From contig JAHJRI010000262.1 in the NCBI GenBank assembly GCA_018830885.1, positions 1-38,814 on the forward strand: 38,814 bases of DNA, in the 5' to 3' direction. Below are positions 24,775 to 33,078 of this stretch, piece by piece. Every line of letters starts with the position of its first letter. Position 1 is the first letter of the stretch. Under the pieces are notes generated by a model that was not told the origin of the DNA, did no database searches, and was given only the letters and a program-made list of their open reading frames with translations. The DNA comes from a bacterium. Lineage in GTDB: Bacteria > SAR324 > XYD2-FULL-50-16. Made by a program: the position numbers and the translations under genes.

Positions 24775-27525
24775 CTAACCGGCTTCCTTCATCTTGCCCG
24801 GTTCAGTCGAAAACTGCTGACTCGGTGTTCTGACATGGTTCCCCGGTGTTTTGATAACAAAGAGGTCCTTAAAATTTAGGTCCGTGAGAAGCTGCTGCAT
24901 GATTTTCTGGACACTGAATGACCTGGCTCGTTGCAATGCCTGCACCTTGATGGCGTTCATCTGGTTCGGTCGGACAGCGACTGACGCGATTTTTTCCGCC
25001 ATTTCATTCAGGTCGTTCGCCAATATGCCGTATTTGGCGTTTTTGATAATATCTTTCGGGCCTTTGACCTGATAGGCGGCAACAGGCAGACCGCAACGCA
25101 TCGCCTCCAGCAGGACGTTCCCAAATGTATCAAATCTGGAGGGCAGTACCAGCAGGCTTGAGGAGGCATAAAGCCGGGGCATTTCCTGTTTGGGCACCCA
25201 GCCCAGGAAGATGGCTTCGGGAATCAGCTGCCTGAGTTTTTTCTCTGCCGGTCCAACCCCTGCAATGACCAGCCTGGCGTTCGGTAAACGCTCCTTTAAC
25301 TGTCTGAAAATGACAGGCAGTTCCATCACGCCTTTTTCCTCGCTGATCCGACCAGCGTAAAGCAGAACGAAATCGTTTTCCTGGACACGGTGTTGGAAAA
25401 CCTCTTCGGTCTGTCTTGCCCGGGGGTAGAACACCTCGGAAACCCAGTGGGAGGTTAAAAAGACCCGTTCCTTAGGTATCTGGATCTCCCTGCCAGTGAG
25501 CCAGTCGCGATGGTCCCTGTTCAGGACAAATAACCCATCGAAACCCCGGTAGAAGACCCTCAGCATCCTCCGAATCCGATCAACAACAGAGGGATCAAGC
25601 TGGGTCGTGTCCCTGATAAACTCCAGCCAGTCCGTGTGCAGGAAAAAATATGCCGGAACCTTGAAAGATGCTTTCAGATAGAGTGCCACCGGCCCCATAG
25701 CGAATTCGGTGGAGCAGACGATGCGGTCATAGCCGCCTTCCAGAAACAGCTGCTTGACCTCAAGGATGTTGGGGATATGGATGGTCTGTTGCCGGTAATT
25801 GGGAAAGGAGAATCGGCCCACGGATTTTACAACCCTCAAATGGGACTGTTCAGTGATATCGTTGCTGCAGACCAGAAAATCGATAGGCAGGTTGTTTTCC
25901 TGCACAACTTTGAGTTTGGCGCTCAGCGAAGCGGAAACCCCGTTTTTATCATTCAGGGTATCGGTCAGCCAGAGCACCTTTTCCGGGTGCCGGTGCTGAC
26001 CCAGGGATTCAGCAAATTCGTTGAGAAAGGACCGGTTGGCATTTAAGGACCCGGCACTCAGCAGAGACGACCCGGCCATGATGGTTGAAGCCAGAACCGG
26101 AAAGGAGAGCTGATCGAAAAAACGGGATACATTCACCTGGGTGACATGGTCCGTCTGTCTGCCGGGATTGTCTTCAAACAGGTTACGAAAATGAGTTGGA
26201 ATTTCAAATCGTTCGATCAGCGAGCGGGTATCCAGTTCAAACTCGGCGTCGAAGGCTTCAACCCATTCCGGATTCCCCTTGATCCGTTTAGCGATCACAC
26301 CGGTTAATTGACCGAATATCTCCGGAATCCCACTCCCAAGTGTTCTCAAATAGGTTTCATGATCCGAGTGATAGCTCCTGGCAATTTCATCGATCTTCAA
26401 CATCATGGGCTTGAAATCGGATGAAATACGGAATCTCCCAAAAAACCCGGGTCGTTTTCCGTTTAAGGCATCATGCAGGGTTTTGAAAAAGTAGATCGTA
26501 AACTTATGCCGTTTCAACTCCTGGATGATATTGGATATACCCAGGCAGAACAGCTTGTCTTTCAGGCTTCCCTGGTGCATGAACATCCGCAGGAGACCGG
26601 GCTCCTTCATATTGAAGGTCATCTGACTCAGGTAGTCCAGCAGGGAAACATTCAGTTTTTCATGATTGCCAACGTGACCGAAAGGCGAAATTAATCCGTT
26701 CTTAAGCGCATCCAGGGCAATATCCGAAGGTTTCTCCTTCTGGAGACGGCTCGGCAGATCAGGGACATGCAGGTAGCTGCCACAGGTGCCGGCAAATATC
26801 CCCATATGATCATCCGACCCCCCTGTATATCGTTTCTGATAGGGATGTTTACAGAAGTTGCCCGGATCGAGCTGATGTTTTTTCCGCCATTCGTCAATGG
26901 TTTCCTCCGTCAGGCTGTTCAACCACTCCCAGACCAGAAGGTTTTGCCAGATGTCCCGCTGCCCGTTGGCAACCTCGAATCTTTCAAACAACAACGCCAG
27001 CTTTTCAAGCAACACCGCCCCCGGATGGGATTTTGGCGTGTAGAAATAGAGCGGATGGGGGAGCACGGTCGGCAGGTCGTGCTCCGCCGCGTAGGTCAGA
27101 AACCGGTGCAGATTGTGCCGGTATTTGTTCAGTTTGACCTCTTCTGCGGGGCTGAAGCCATAGGTCAGCACATGCAGGTTGAGATCATACTCCTTGAAAC
27201 AGCAGGAGAATTCAGCGCCCACCAGAACGTCTTCGCCCCTGTCAAGAAGCTGCCAGCAGGATCGGGCATTATTGTGGTTCGTAATCGTCACTACATCGCA
27301 GTCATTGCGTTTGAGGGAGCGAACGAGGTCTGTGGTCTTTATCCAGGTCTCCGGGATTTTCAGAATCCGGCCCCATAATTCATCGGGGATGTCGCTGTTT
27401 TCATCATGGCAGTGAAGATCTATCTTAAGTCGTTCATTCCCTGGAATCGTTTTTTCCTGGACGGTGAGCAAATTCTGATAACTGTCTTGAATCCGGTTTC
27501 TGAATGTGTTTGGGTTCTGTGTCAT
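24775..27525 (-). CDS. PHP phosphoesterase fused to GT4 glycosyltransferase
   Basis: About 916 residues with two enzymes. The N-terminal PHP domain (about 30-300) has DLHCHDENSD (HxH), ITNHNN, LVGAEFSC, VLPHPLYFY and GGSDDHMG, a nearly complete metal set. The middle (300-500) is helical. The C-terminal GT4 domain (about 505-890) starts KVLWLTDTLNDKNGVSASL, the usual GT4 N-lobe, and ends with LLYAGRISEEKGV, LVIAGVGP, IFLGWVPKQEMPRLYASSSLLVLPS and DTFGNVLLEAMRCGLPVAA (acidic-x7-E motif). The DTFGN form is common in glycosyltransferases making glycolipids or mannolipids. A phosphoesterase that exposes a lipid hydroxyl plus a glycosyltransferase would be a phosphorus-sparing lipid remodelling pair; this is inference. 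ATG 27525 has AAGG upstream; a frame from 27633 also exists. First gene of the cluster, with a PHO-box-like promoter. Confidence 0.82.
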   Translation of the reverse strand: MTQNPNTFRNRIQDSYQNLLTVQEKTIPGNERLKIDLHCHDENSDIPDELWGRILKIPETWIKTTDLVRSLKRNDCDVVTITNHNNARSCWQLLDRGEDVLVGAEFSCCFKEYDLNLHVLTYGFSPAEEVKLNKYRHNLHRFLTYAAEHDLPTVLPHPLYFYTPKSHPGAVLLEKLALLFERFEVANGQRDIWQNLLVWEWLNSLTEETIDEWRKKHQLDPGNFCKHPYQKRYTGGSDDHMGIFAGTCGSYLHVPDLPSRLQKEKPSDIALDALKNGLISPFGHVGNHEKLNVSLLDYLSQMTFNMKEPGLLRMFMHQGSLKDKLFCLGISNIIQELKRHKFTIYFFKTLHDALNGKRPGFFGRFRISSDFKPMMLKIDEIARSYHSDHETYLRTLGSGIPEIFGQLTGVIAKRIKGNPEWVEAFDAEFELDTRSLIERFEIPTHFRNLFEDNPGRQTDHVTQVNVSRFFDQLSFPVLASTIMAGSSLLSAGSLNANRSFLNEFAESLGQHRHPEKVLWLTDTLNDKNGVSASLSAKLKVVQENNLPIDFLVCSNDITEQSHLRVVKSVGRFSFPNYRQQTIHIPNILEVKQLFLEGGYDRIVCSTEFAMGPVALYLKASFKVPAYFFLHTDWLEFIRDTTQLDPSVVDRIRRMLRVFYRGFDGLFVLNRDHRDWLTGREIQIPKERVFLTSHWVSEVFYPRARQTEEVFQHRVQENDFVLLYAGRISEEKGVMELPVIFRQLKERLPNARLVIAGVGPAEKKLRQLIPEAIFLGWVPKQEMPRLYASSSLLVLPSRFDTFGNVLLEAMRCGLPVAAYQVKGPKDIIKNAKYGILANDLNEMAEKIASVAVRPNQMNAIKVQALQRARSFSVQKIMQQLLTDLNFKDLFVIKTPGNHVRTPSQQFSTEPGKMKEAG

Positions 27526-27718
27526 AAGAATCGACCTTGGATGGTGAATGGGAATTATTCCCTGCAAACTGAAAACAGGAATGCGACGAGCCGGACAAAC
27601 TGAGTGGTGACTGGGACTGTCATACTCTGCCAAATAGCTGATGTAACGTTGATTGACGGGCCTTTCAGAGCATCTTCTGTCTAATCAGGTAAATTTAGGT
27701 TAATCCACTATTGGTAAG

Positions 27719-27750
27719 ATTCTATGTGATCCTGGTTAAATTATTGTAAG
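27719..27750 (-). promoter_or_regulatory. Candidate PHO box and promoter of the PHP-GT4 gene
   Basis: On the - strand: CTTACAA (27750-27744), N4, TTAACCA (27739-27733), 8 bp, TAGAAT (27724-27719). Same 11-bp period and 8-bp spacing as three other sites. The leader to ATG 27525 would be about 190 bases. Confidence 0.45.
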
Positions 27751-28173
27751 CCGGCAGACAACTGCATCTCCCAGAAACACTATCGATCTACAGCAACTAC
27801 TAACTACAAATCGCTGCAGCTCAGTCCCTGCCTGCGCTCGGTTGAACGGGGTCACGGCTGAGCCCTGGAATCATAATCGATTCATCACTTTTCGATTGGC
27901 ATTAGCGTAAACTCAGGTATCTGATTGAACGGATGGGGAGTGGCAAAGTGCAGCCAGGATGGCGCAATCAATTGAACTCGAGAGACTCACAGCGAAGAAC
28001 TCCCTCGGAGACGCATGGTTGAATTCGTTCGCGATAGGCGTTGCGAAAGCAATGTGACCGAGAAATCGGCAGTCGAATGAACTATGGAAGGTAATTGGCA
28101 GAGAAAAGTGAAACGAGAAAGGAGATAAGATTAGTAAGTGGGGCTACAAGATAACTAGTTTGCTGGCGATTAG

Positions 28174-28191
28174 GCTGCAACATGTTGCAGC
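28174..28191. repeat. Perfect 18-bp palindrome in the intron remnant
   Basis: GCTGCAACATGTTGCAGC is a perfect palindrome, close to the point where the maturase N-terminal half is missing. It could have promoted the deletion or be part of an intron stem. Confidence 0.5.
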
Positions 28192-28233
28192 AAGTCGCAA
28201 GCAAAATCTATCTCGGCAGTTGCAAAAGGTATT

Positions 28234-28704
28234 TTGACGAAACTTGGTGTTGTCTTACATTCGGAAAAGACCCGAATCGTTCATGTACGATATGGGTTTG
28301 AGTTTTTAGGTTACAAGATCAAGCGGGATAGTAAACCGCTTCGTCTTTCTGCCGGGAAGAACCGAAGCGGTGCAAAACAAGGGGTGTTATATGCGCACCC
28401 CAGAGACAAATCCATCAAGCATTTCAAAGTTCAGATACCTAAAAGAACCAGTCGAAAGGCACCTGTGTCAATACAACAACTCATTGAGCAGGTGAATCCG
28501 ATCATTCGCGGATGGGGCAATTACTACTGAAAAACCCACGCCCGCAGACTTTTCAACCGGCTTGATCGCTGGATCAAACGACGTAATTGGTCACACAGGT
28601 ATAAAAAGTGGTGAAATGCAGGGTGGAAGAAGCTTCCCGCAAGTAATTTATGCAGGGAATACGTTCCTGTGTATCTAATTTCGCTGATACCTTCGATAAA
28701 TTCC
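28234..28704 (+). pseudogene. C-terminal remnant of group II intron reverse transcriptase/maturase
   Basis: The frame starts with LGVVLHSEKTRIVHVRYGF (end of the reverse transcriptase fingers/palm), then FEFLGYKIKR and the maturase X domain PVSIQQLIEQVNPIIRGWGN. A TGA at 28528 follows YY, but the same frame goes on with THARRLFNRLDRWIKRRNW, HRYKKW, another TGA at 28612, then NAGWKKLPASN and LISLIPS, the normal end of such proteins. The YADD-type catalytic part is absent. It is thus truncated at the front and broken by two stops. Confidence 0.82.
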
Positions 28705-28726
28705 AGTGTAAGGCACGTCTCTGTGA

Positions 28727-28759
28727 AAGTCGGATGCAGGAAAACCGCACGTCCAGTTT
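28727..28759 (+). ncRNA. Group II intron domain V-like hairpin
   Basis: AAGTCGGATGCAGG, loop AAAA, then CCGCACGTCCAGTTT forms the characteristic 33-34 base domain V hairpin (compare AGCCGGATGC...GCACGTCCGG in active introns). It lies 23 bases after the maturase remnant, as expected. One stem pair is mismatched, consistent with decay. Confidence 0.65.
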
Positions 28760-28805
28760 GAGCGGCGGACGAAGGTCAGCAGTAATGCGCTACCTCCGAC
28801 CTGAC

Positions 28806-29082
28806 AAAAGGTCCAAAGCCAGATAACTTCTCGAAAGATTGATAAACTACGAGAAGGAGACCTTGAGGTTTTTGGATGACCCTGTTGGCTCATTTACCAT
28901 TAATCAATGTGAAAAGGAAATTCGTATGACAAAAGTGCAGTAAATGATATTTTGGCTGCTTTCGTTCCACAAAAGGAGCGGCTATATTCTGTCGGATTCG
29001 AAGTTATCTGTCGAACTGTCGTAAATAAGACATGAGCGCCAGCGAGGCTTTGCGCCTATTATTCAGTGACAAATCCCCCTGA
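28806..29082 (+). pseudogene. C-terminal remnant of an IS66-family transposase
   Basis: Translation from 28806 gives KRSKAR*LLERLINYEKETLRF, then FLDDPVGSF and NQCEKEIRMTKVQ, a TAA, and after a one-base insertion [20 protein letters not shown], SNCRK, stop, MSASEALRLLF. This is the C-terminal pattern of IS66 TnpC-type transposases (KARNLLDRL..., [37 protein letters not shown]). Three stops and one frameshift show that it is dead. It starts exactly where the group II intron ends, so the intron had inserted in the transposase gene. The upstream half of the transposase is not seen before 27958. Confidence 0.75.
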
Positions 29083-29183
29083 TTTTTTATTCACCCCTTT
29101 AGAAAATGTTTATATATTCAGCTAACTAACAAAGCGGGCGCGCCACAGTCATCAAGTTATGCAGAGGACCGTCATGGTCAATC

Positions 29184-29265
29184 TGTAATTGAACTCATTT
29201 TCGATGGCGGTCTTACACAACGCCATCTTGGCGATGTTTAAGACCGCCCAATCCGTTCAATTACA
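29184..29265. repeat. 82-bp nested palindrome
   Basis: Three nested stems: TGTAATTGAAC (29184-29194) with GTTCAATTACA (29255-29265); GGCGGTCTTA (29206-29215) with TAAGACCGCC (29239-29248); CGCCA (29221-29225) with TGGCG (29229-29233). All arms are perfect. It lies between the IS66 remnant and the pstS promoter. It could be an element end, a MITE-like sequence, a structured RNA or a bidirectional terminator. The other sequence between 29083 and 29392 shows no gene. Confidence 0.65.
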
Positions 29266-29292
29266 TACAGGTCTCAGCTTCTGCTCAGATAA

Positions 29293-29330
29293 AGTGGTGA
29301 ATAGTTACGAAAATGTTATGAATAGTCACG
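29293..29330 (+). repeat. Two copies of the GTGAATAGT-type sequence
   Basis: AGTGGTGAATAGTTACGAAA (29293-29312) and ATGAATAGTCACG (29318-29330) repeat the sequence found at the phnM break (2379-2398). Confidence 0.4.
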
Positions 29331-29392
29331 TTTTGACGAGGGTCTGATGAAGCAGCATTTTTTTATGGTTTCATCATAATTGATACAGAATT

Positions 29393-29424
29393 CTAACACT
29401 GCCGAAACATTTTAAGACTATGCT
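29393..29424 (+). promoter_or_regulatory. Candidate PHO box and promoter of pstS
   Basis: CTAACAC (29393-29399), N4, GAAACAT (29404-29410), 8 bp, TATGCT (29419-29424). The second repeat is the weakest of the set, but period and -10 spacing fit. pstS is a classic PhoB target, which anchors the interpretation of the other sites. The leader to GTG 29565 is about 135 bases. Confidence 0.5.
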
Positions 29425-29564
29425 CATGACAGTTTCTTACCTAAAAGCCATTCTATATCCAGCTGAACGGCTGCCTGCGGATGATTCACACAGTTCTGTG
29501 ACAATGACATCTGACTGAATGGCGCCAGAATAACAACGGCCAGATCTGACAAGGGAGATTTACT

Positions 29565-30566
29565 GTGAAAATATGCATAAATTTACAACAAACACGATTG
29601 CGGCTGACAGCCGGACTAGTGGGTTTGGTTTCAGTTTTGTTGACGGCACACCTTGTTCTGGGGGGTCATGATATTGATCCCCAACTGGCAGAGTACAAAT
29701 CTGAAAAAAAACTTCAAGGAACAATAACCAGCCGGGGATCTGATACCATGCGTCTGTTGATGATTTACTGGGCGGAAGGTTTCCGAAAACACCACCCTCA
29801 GGTCGTCTTTGATATTAAGTCTGAAGGATCCGGGACAGCTCCGGGACCCCTTCTGCAAGGCACGTCCCAGATTGGCCCCATGTCCCGTAAAATGAATGAA
29901 AAAGAGTATGAAACATTCATGAACAAATACGGGGTCCGGCCGGTTGCAGTTGGCGTCGGTCTTGATACACTGGCAGTTTATGTGAACCAGCAGAACCCCA
30001 TTGATCATTTGTCTCTCGTGGAACTGGATGCCATATTCTCGAGTACCCGTCAAGGCGGATATCCCGAAAATATCGCTTACTGGGGGCAGTTGAACCTCGG
30101 TGGCCCGTGGCAGAATCGACCCATTCATCTGTACACTCGGAATAGTGTGTCAGGAACATTCGAATACTTTCGGAACCGTGCCCTTTATAAGGGGAAATAC
30201 AAGAATACCATTCAAATGCAACCCGATTCGGCAACCGTGGTCAACAAAGTCATCGCTGATCCGGGTGGTATCGGATACTCGGGCATTGGTTACAATACCG
30301 ATAGCGTCAAAACCCTGGCGATATCAGAAAAACTCCATGGTGAGACATATACTGCCAGTTCCGAAAATGTATATCTGAATCAATACCCGTTGAGTCGGCC
30401 GCTTTATATCTATGTTGTCAGGACCATGGATCGGCCCGTTCCGGAACGGGTGGCCGAGTTTCTCCGTTTTGTGATGTCGCAAGAGGGTCAACAGATCATC
30501 CTGGATACTGGCTATATGCCCCTTTCCGCCCAGGTAACAGAACGTCAGCTGGATCTGGTTCGATAA
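29565..30566 (+). CDS. pstS: PstS-type phosphate-binding protein
   Basis: Periplasmic phosphate-binding protein of 333 residues. A signal peptide is visible (RLTAGLVGLVSVLLTAHLVLG). PstS marks are TITSRGSDTMRLLMIYWAEGF (phosphate-binding SGSDT-like loop), SEGSGTAPGPLLQGTSQIGPMSR, AVGVGLDTLAVYVNQQNP, IHLYTRNSVSGTFEYFR and DPGGIGYSGIGY. The start is GTG 29565 with AGGGAG 7 bases upstream. In the usual operon pstCAB and phoU follow; here a histidine kinase follows instead, so the protein either serves a transporter coded elsewhere or acts as a sensor partner. Confidence 0.88.
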   Translation: MKICINLQQTRLRLTAGLVGLVSVLLTAHLVLGGHDIDPQLAEYKSEKKLQGTITSRGSDTMRLLMIYWAEGFRKHHPQVVFDIKSEGSGTAPGPLLQGTSQIGPMSRKMNEKEYETFMNKYGVRPVAVGVGLDTLAVYVNQQNPIDHLSLVELDAIFSSTRQGGYPENIAYWGQLNLGGPWQNRPIHLYTRNSVSGTFEYFRNRALYKGKYKNTIQMQPDSATVVNKVIADPGGIGYSGIGYNTDSVKTLAISEKLHGETYTASSENVYLNQYPLSRPLYIYVVRTMDRPVPERVAEFLRFVMSQEGQQIILDTGYMPLSAQVTERQLDLVR

Positions 30567-30708
30567 AACCAGGTTGTCGAGACCAGCCCGGATTGGCGCC
30601 TGACAATGCCGCCGAGTGTAATTTTGATAATTACTTCAACCGCTTGCTCCGGAATAACCCCGGAAACAGTAACCACTACACCAATATGTTCTAACCTGCT
30701 TTTCAGAT

Positions 30709-33078
30709 ATGCAGATACGTTCGAAATTGGGAATCAGTACTTTTGTCGCGGTCATCCTGCTGTTGGCGCTGGGTGGTATGAGTTCCATTCTGATTCACCG
30801 ACTTGCTGATATTTCCCAGAAAGTGGTGGAAACCCAGAATGCGGCTCTAAGACTAAACGAAATCAAGGGCATGACAGAGACCATCCTTAGCCTGACAGAG
30901 CTGCATATCAAATCTGAGGACGGTGTCAGCATGGGGTTGGTGGCCGGGAAGATTGAGGAGACTGAAGCTATGCTGGAGAAACTGATCGCGGAGGTATTTG
31001 AAAAACCGTCCACCCATGAAGATGATCTGGAAATGAAAGCGTTCTATAACACTTGGAACCAATTCGATGAAATCAGGCATCAGGTGATCGGACTCAGCGA
31101 TCTCTTTTCCAGCCAGGCGGCAGATGGACTGTTAACGAACAGCGGATTGCCCCTTTTTGTTGAAAGCCAGGTTGCCCTTGAAAACCGGATGTCCTACTAC
31201 CAGTCAACCGCCAGTCGCCTGGGGAAAAGGGCCGCAGCAGCGGAACGGATTTCCATAGTGCTCATTTTCGGTTTTTCAGTGTTTTTTGTCGTGATGATGG
31301 TGACCGGCGGCCTCATCATCACCCGTTCCATTACTAACCCCCTGCTGATGCTGTCAGCACACTTGAGAACCAGTTCGTCGGCGAATGATACCTTTTTTGG
31401 ACAGGACAGCAGTAAAGATGACAACGAACTGAAAACCCTGATTCGCTCGCTGGAGATCCAGGTCCAGAATAGAACCGCGGAGTTGCTGGCATCAAACCGG
31501 CGTCTGGGTGAGGAGATCCAGTTCAGAAAACTCAAGGAAGCTGAAATCAAGGACCGTGAACGGAAGTATCGCCAGATTTTTCACAATACCGCTGCCTGGA
31601 TGGCATATACCAGCTTTGACGGCCGTTTCATCGAGGGCAATATCTCCCTTATACAGCACCTGGGATACTGCGATGATGAGCTTCAACAGATGAAGCTGCT
31701 GGACCTGATCCCAGATGCCCATGCCTCTGAATACGATCAATTTGTCCGTGAACTGAAGGACAGTGGGAAAGCCCAGGGTATCCTGCGGTTGACTGGAAAA
31801 ACCGGGCAAGTGTATATACTCGATTATCAGAGTAATGTGATCCCCAACGAGCAGACACAGGCAATGGATATGATCGTTCATTTTGCCAAGGATATTACCC
31901 GAGAGAAGGAGGCCGAATCGGCATTTCGGCAAAGCGAGCTGCGGTTCCGGGATCTGGTTGACGCCCTGCCGTTATCATACTTTATTACCGATCATAACCG
32001 GGCTCTCGTGTTTGCCAATCGCAAGACAGAGGAAACCTTTAACAGCGCCAATGGCGTTTCTGCAGGTCAGGCCCTTGAACCGGATTTCATGGAGATGCTG
32101 ATTCCCGAGGACAGACAAAGGGCCATGAACAAAATGGCAGATACTCGGGAAACAGGGGTGGACAGGTGGCAACGTTACTCCTGCCTGAGAAAGGATGGAT
32201 CGGTTTTCCCGTGTGAAATCCTGACAACGCCAGTCAAATATAGTACTGAGAATGAGAAAAAGCAGCACATTCTGGTCGATATCTCGGAAAGACTCGAAAA
32301 AGAGGAGCTGATTAAACAGAAAGAGATCGCTGAAGCTGCCAACAAGGCCATTTCCGAATGGTTGAACTTTGTGGCACACGAGCTGCGGAACCCGCTTGGC
32401 GGAATTTCCAGTTTCGCCCGTTTCGGTATAAAGAAAAACGGTGCTGTCCCACAGGAAAAGCTGTCGTTCTATTTCGAACAGATTAACAAAGCCGCCGAGC
32501 GCCTGGAGGTGCTTCTTTCTGATCTTCTCGATCTTTCGAAAATGGAGATTGGGGAGACGAATTTCAAGATGGAAATCGCGAACATGCTTACTGTTGTTCA
32601 GGAAGTCCAGATGGAAAACGAGGCTCTTCTCATCGAAAAGGGGCTGCGGCTCCAGGTCGAATCCCCTGATAATGGGAATCCGTTCCTGATCAGGTGCGAC
32701 CGCTATCGGATTGGCCAGGTGATCCGTAACCTGCTCTCGAACGCCATCAAGTTTACTCCTGCAGAGAGGAAAATCGTGGTAAGACTGAGTAAAACGGTCG
32801 TTCCCGGCAGAATTAATACGGATGATAGGATCGCCGGCATTCGGTTTGATATCAGTGACGAAGGGATCGGTATCCCGGAGGACCAGCTGGAATTTATCTT
32901 CAACAAATTCAAACAGAGCCGCAAAACCCGGACAGGTGAAGGCACCGGACTGGGTCTTCCCATCTGCAGGCAGATTGTTGAGTCTCACGGGGGCCGGATC
33001 TGGGTGAAGAGTACGGAAAGCAAGGGCGCCACCTTCAGCTTCTGTATCCCCTTTGGAGACAGGCCTGTATTTCCTTAA
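30709..33078 (+). CDS. Membrane PAS sensor histidine kinase
   Basis: The product has 789 residues. There are two membrane segments (about 8-30 and 180-205), with a helical periplasmic sensor between them. A HAMP-like linker and coiled coil (LETQVQNRTAELLASNRRL-type, about 245-275) follow, then two PAS domains (about 285-395 and 408-530). The HisKA domain has VAHELRNPLGG with His at about 557, and the HATPase has RNLLSNAIKFTP, DEGIGIPEDQL and GTGLGLPICRQIVESHGG. All catalytic motifs are intact. No receiver domain is fused and no response regulator gene is adjacent. Being next to pstS suggests phosphate or envelope sensing, perhaps a PhoR role; this is inference. ATG 30709 lacks a clear Shine-Dalgarno sequence and lies 142 bases after pstS. 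Confidence 0.88.
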   Translation: MQIRSKLGISTFVAVILLLALGGMSSILIHRLADISQKVVETQNAALRLNEIKGMTETILSLTELHIKSEDGVSMGLVAGKIEETEAMLEKLIAEVFEKPSTHEDDLEMKAFYNTWNQFDEIRHQVIGLSDLFSSQAADGLLTNSGLPLFVESQVALENRMSYYQSTASRLGKRAAAAERISIVLIFGFSVFFVVMMVTGGLIITRSITNPLLMLSAHLRTSSSANDTFFGQDSSKDDNELKTLIRSLEIQVQNRTAELLASNRRLGEEIQFRKLKEAEIKDRERKYRQIFHNTAAWMAYTSFDGRFIEGNISLIQHLGYCDDELQQMKLLDLIPDAHASEYDQFVRELKDSGKAQGILRLTGKTGQVYILDYQSNVIPNEQTQAMDMIVHFAKDITREKEAESAFRQSELRFRDLVDALPLSYFITDHNRALVFANRKTEETFNSANGVSAGQALEPDFMEMLIPEDRQRAMNKMADTRETGVDRWQRYSCLRKDGSVFPCEILTTPVKYSTENEKKQHILVDISERLEKEELIKQKEIAEAANKAISEWLNFVAHELRNPLGGISSFARFGIKKNGAVPQEKLSFYFEQINKAAERLEVLLSDLLDLSKMEIGETNFKMEIANMLTVVQEVQMENEALLIEKGLRLQVESPDNGNPFLIRCDRYRIGQVIRNLLSNAIKFTPAERKIVVRLSKTVVPGRINTDDRIAGIRFDISDEGIGIPEDQLEFIFNKFKQSRKTRTGEGTGLGLPICRQIVESHGGRIWVKSTESKGATFSFCIPFGDRPVFP

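Larger units (their letters stand above)
27958..28804 (+). mobile_element. Decayed, internally deleted group II intron
   Basis: The 5' end looks like GTGCAGCCAGGATGGCGCAA (27958 on), close to the GUGYG start and first stem of bacterial group II introns. The middle has typical short purine-rich stretches (GAAACGAGAAAGG). Only the C-terminal part of the maturase remains (28234 on), so about 1 kb with the N-terminal reverse transcriptase domains is gone. A domain V-like hairpin lies at about 28727-28759, followed by a hairpin that could be domain VI. The 3' end is near 28804, where IS66 transposase similarity begins; the 5' boundary is less certain. Confidence 0.7.

Noticed and set aside
29435..29520. 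CTGTCAT-like half sites near pstS (E. coli-type PHO box)
   Set aside because: Single half sites without a second repeat 11 bp away; the CTAACAC/GAAACAT pair fits better.
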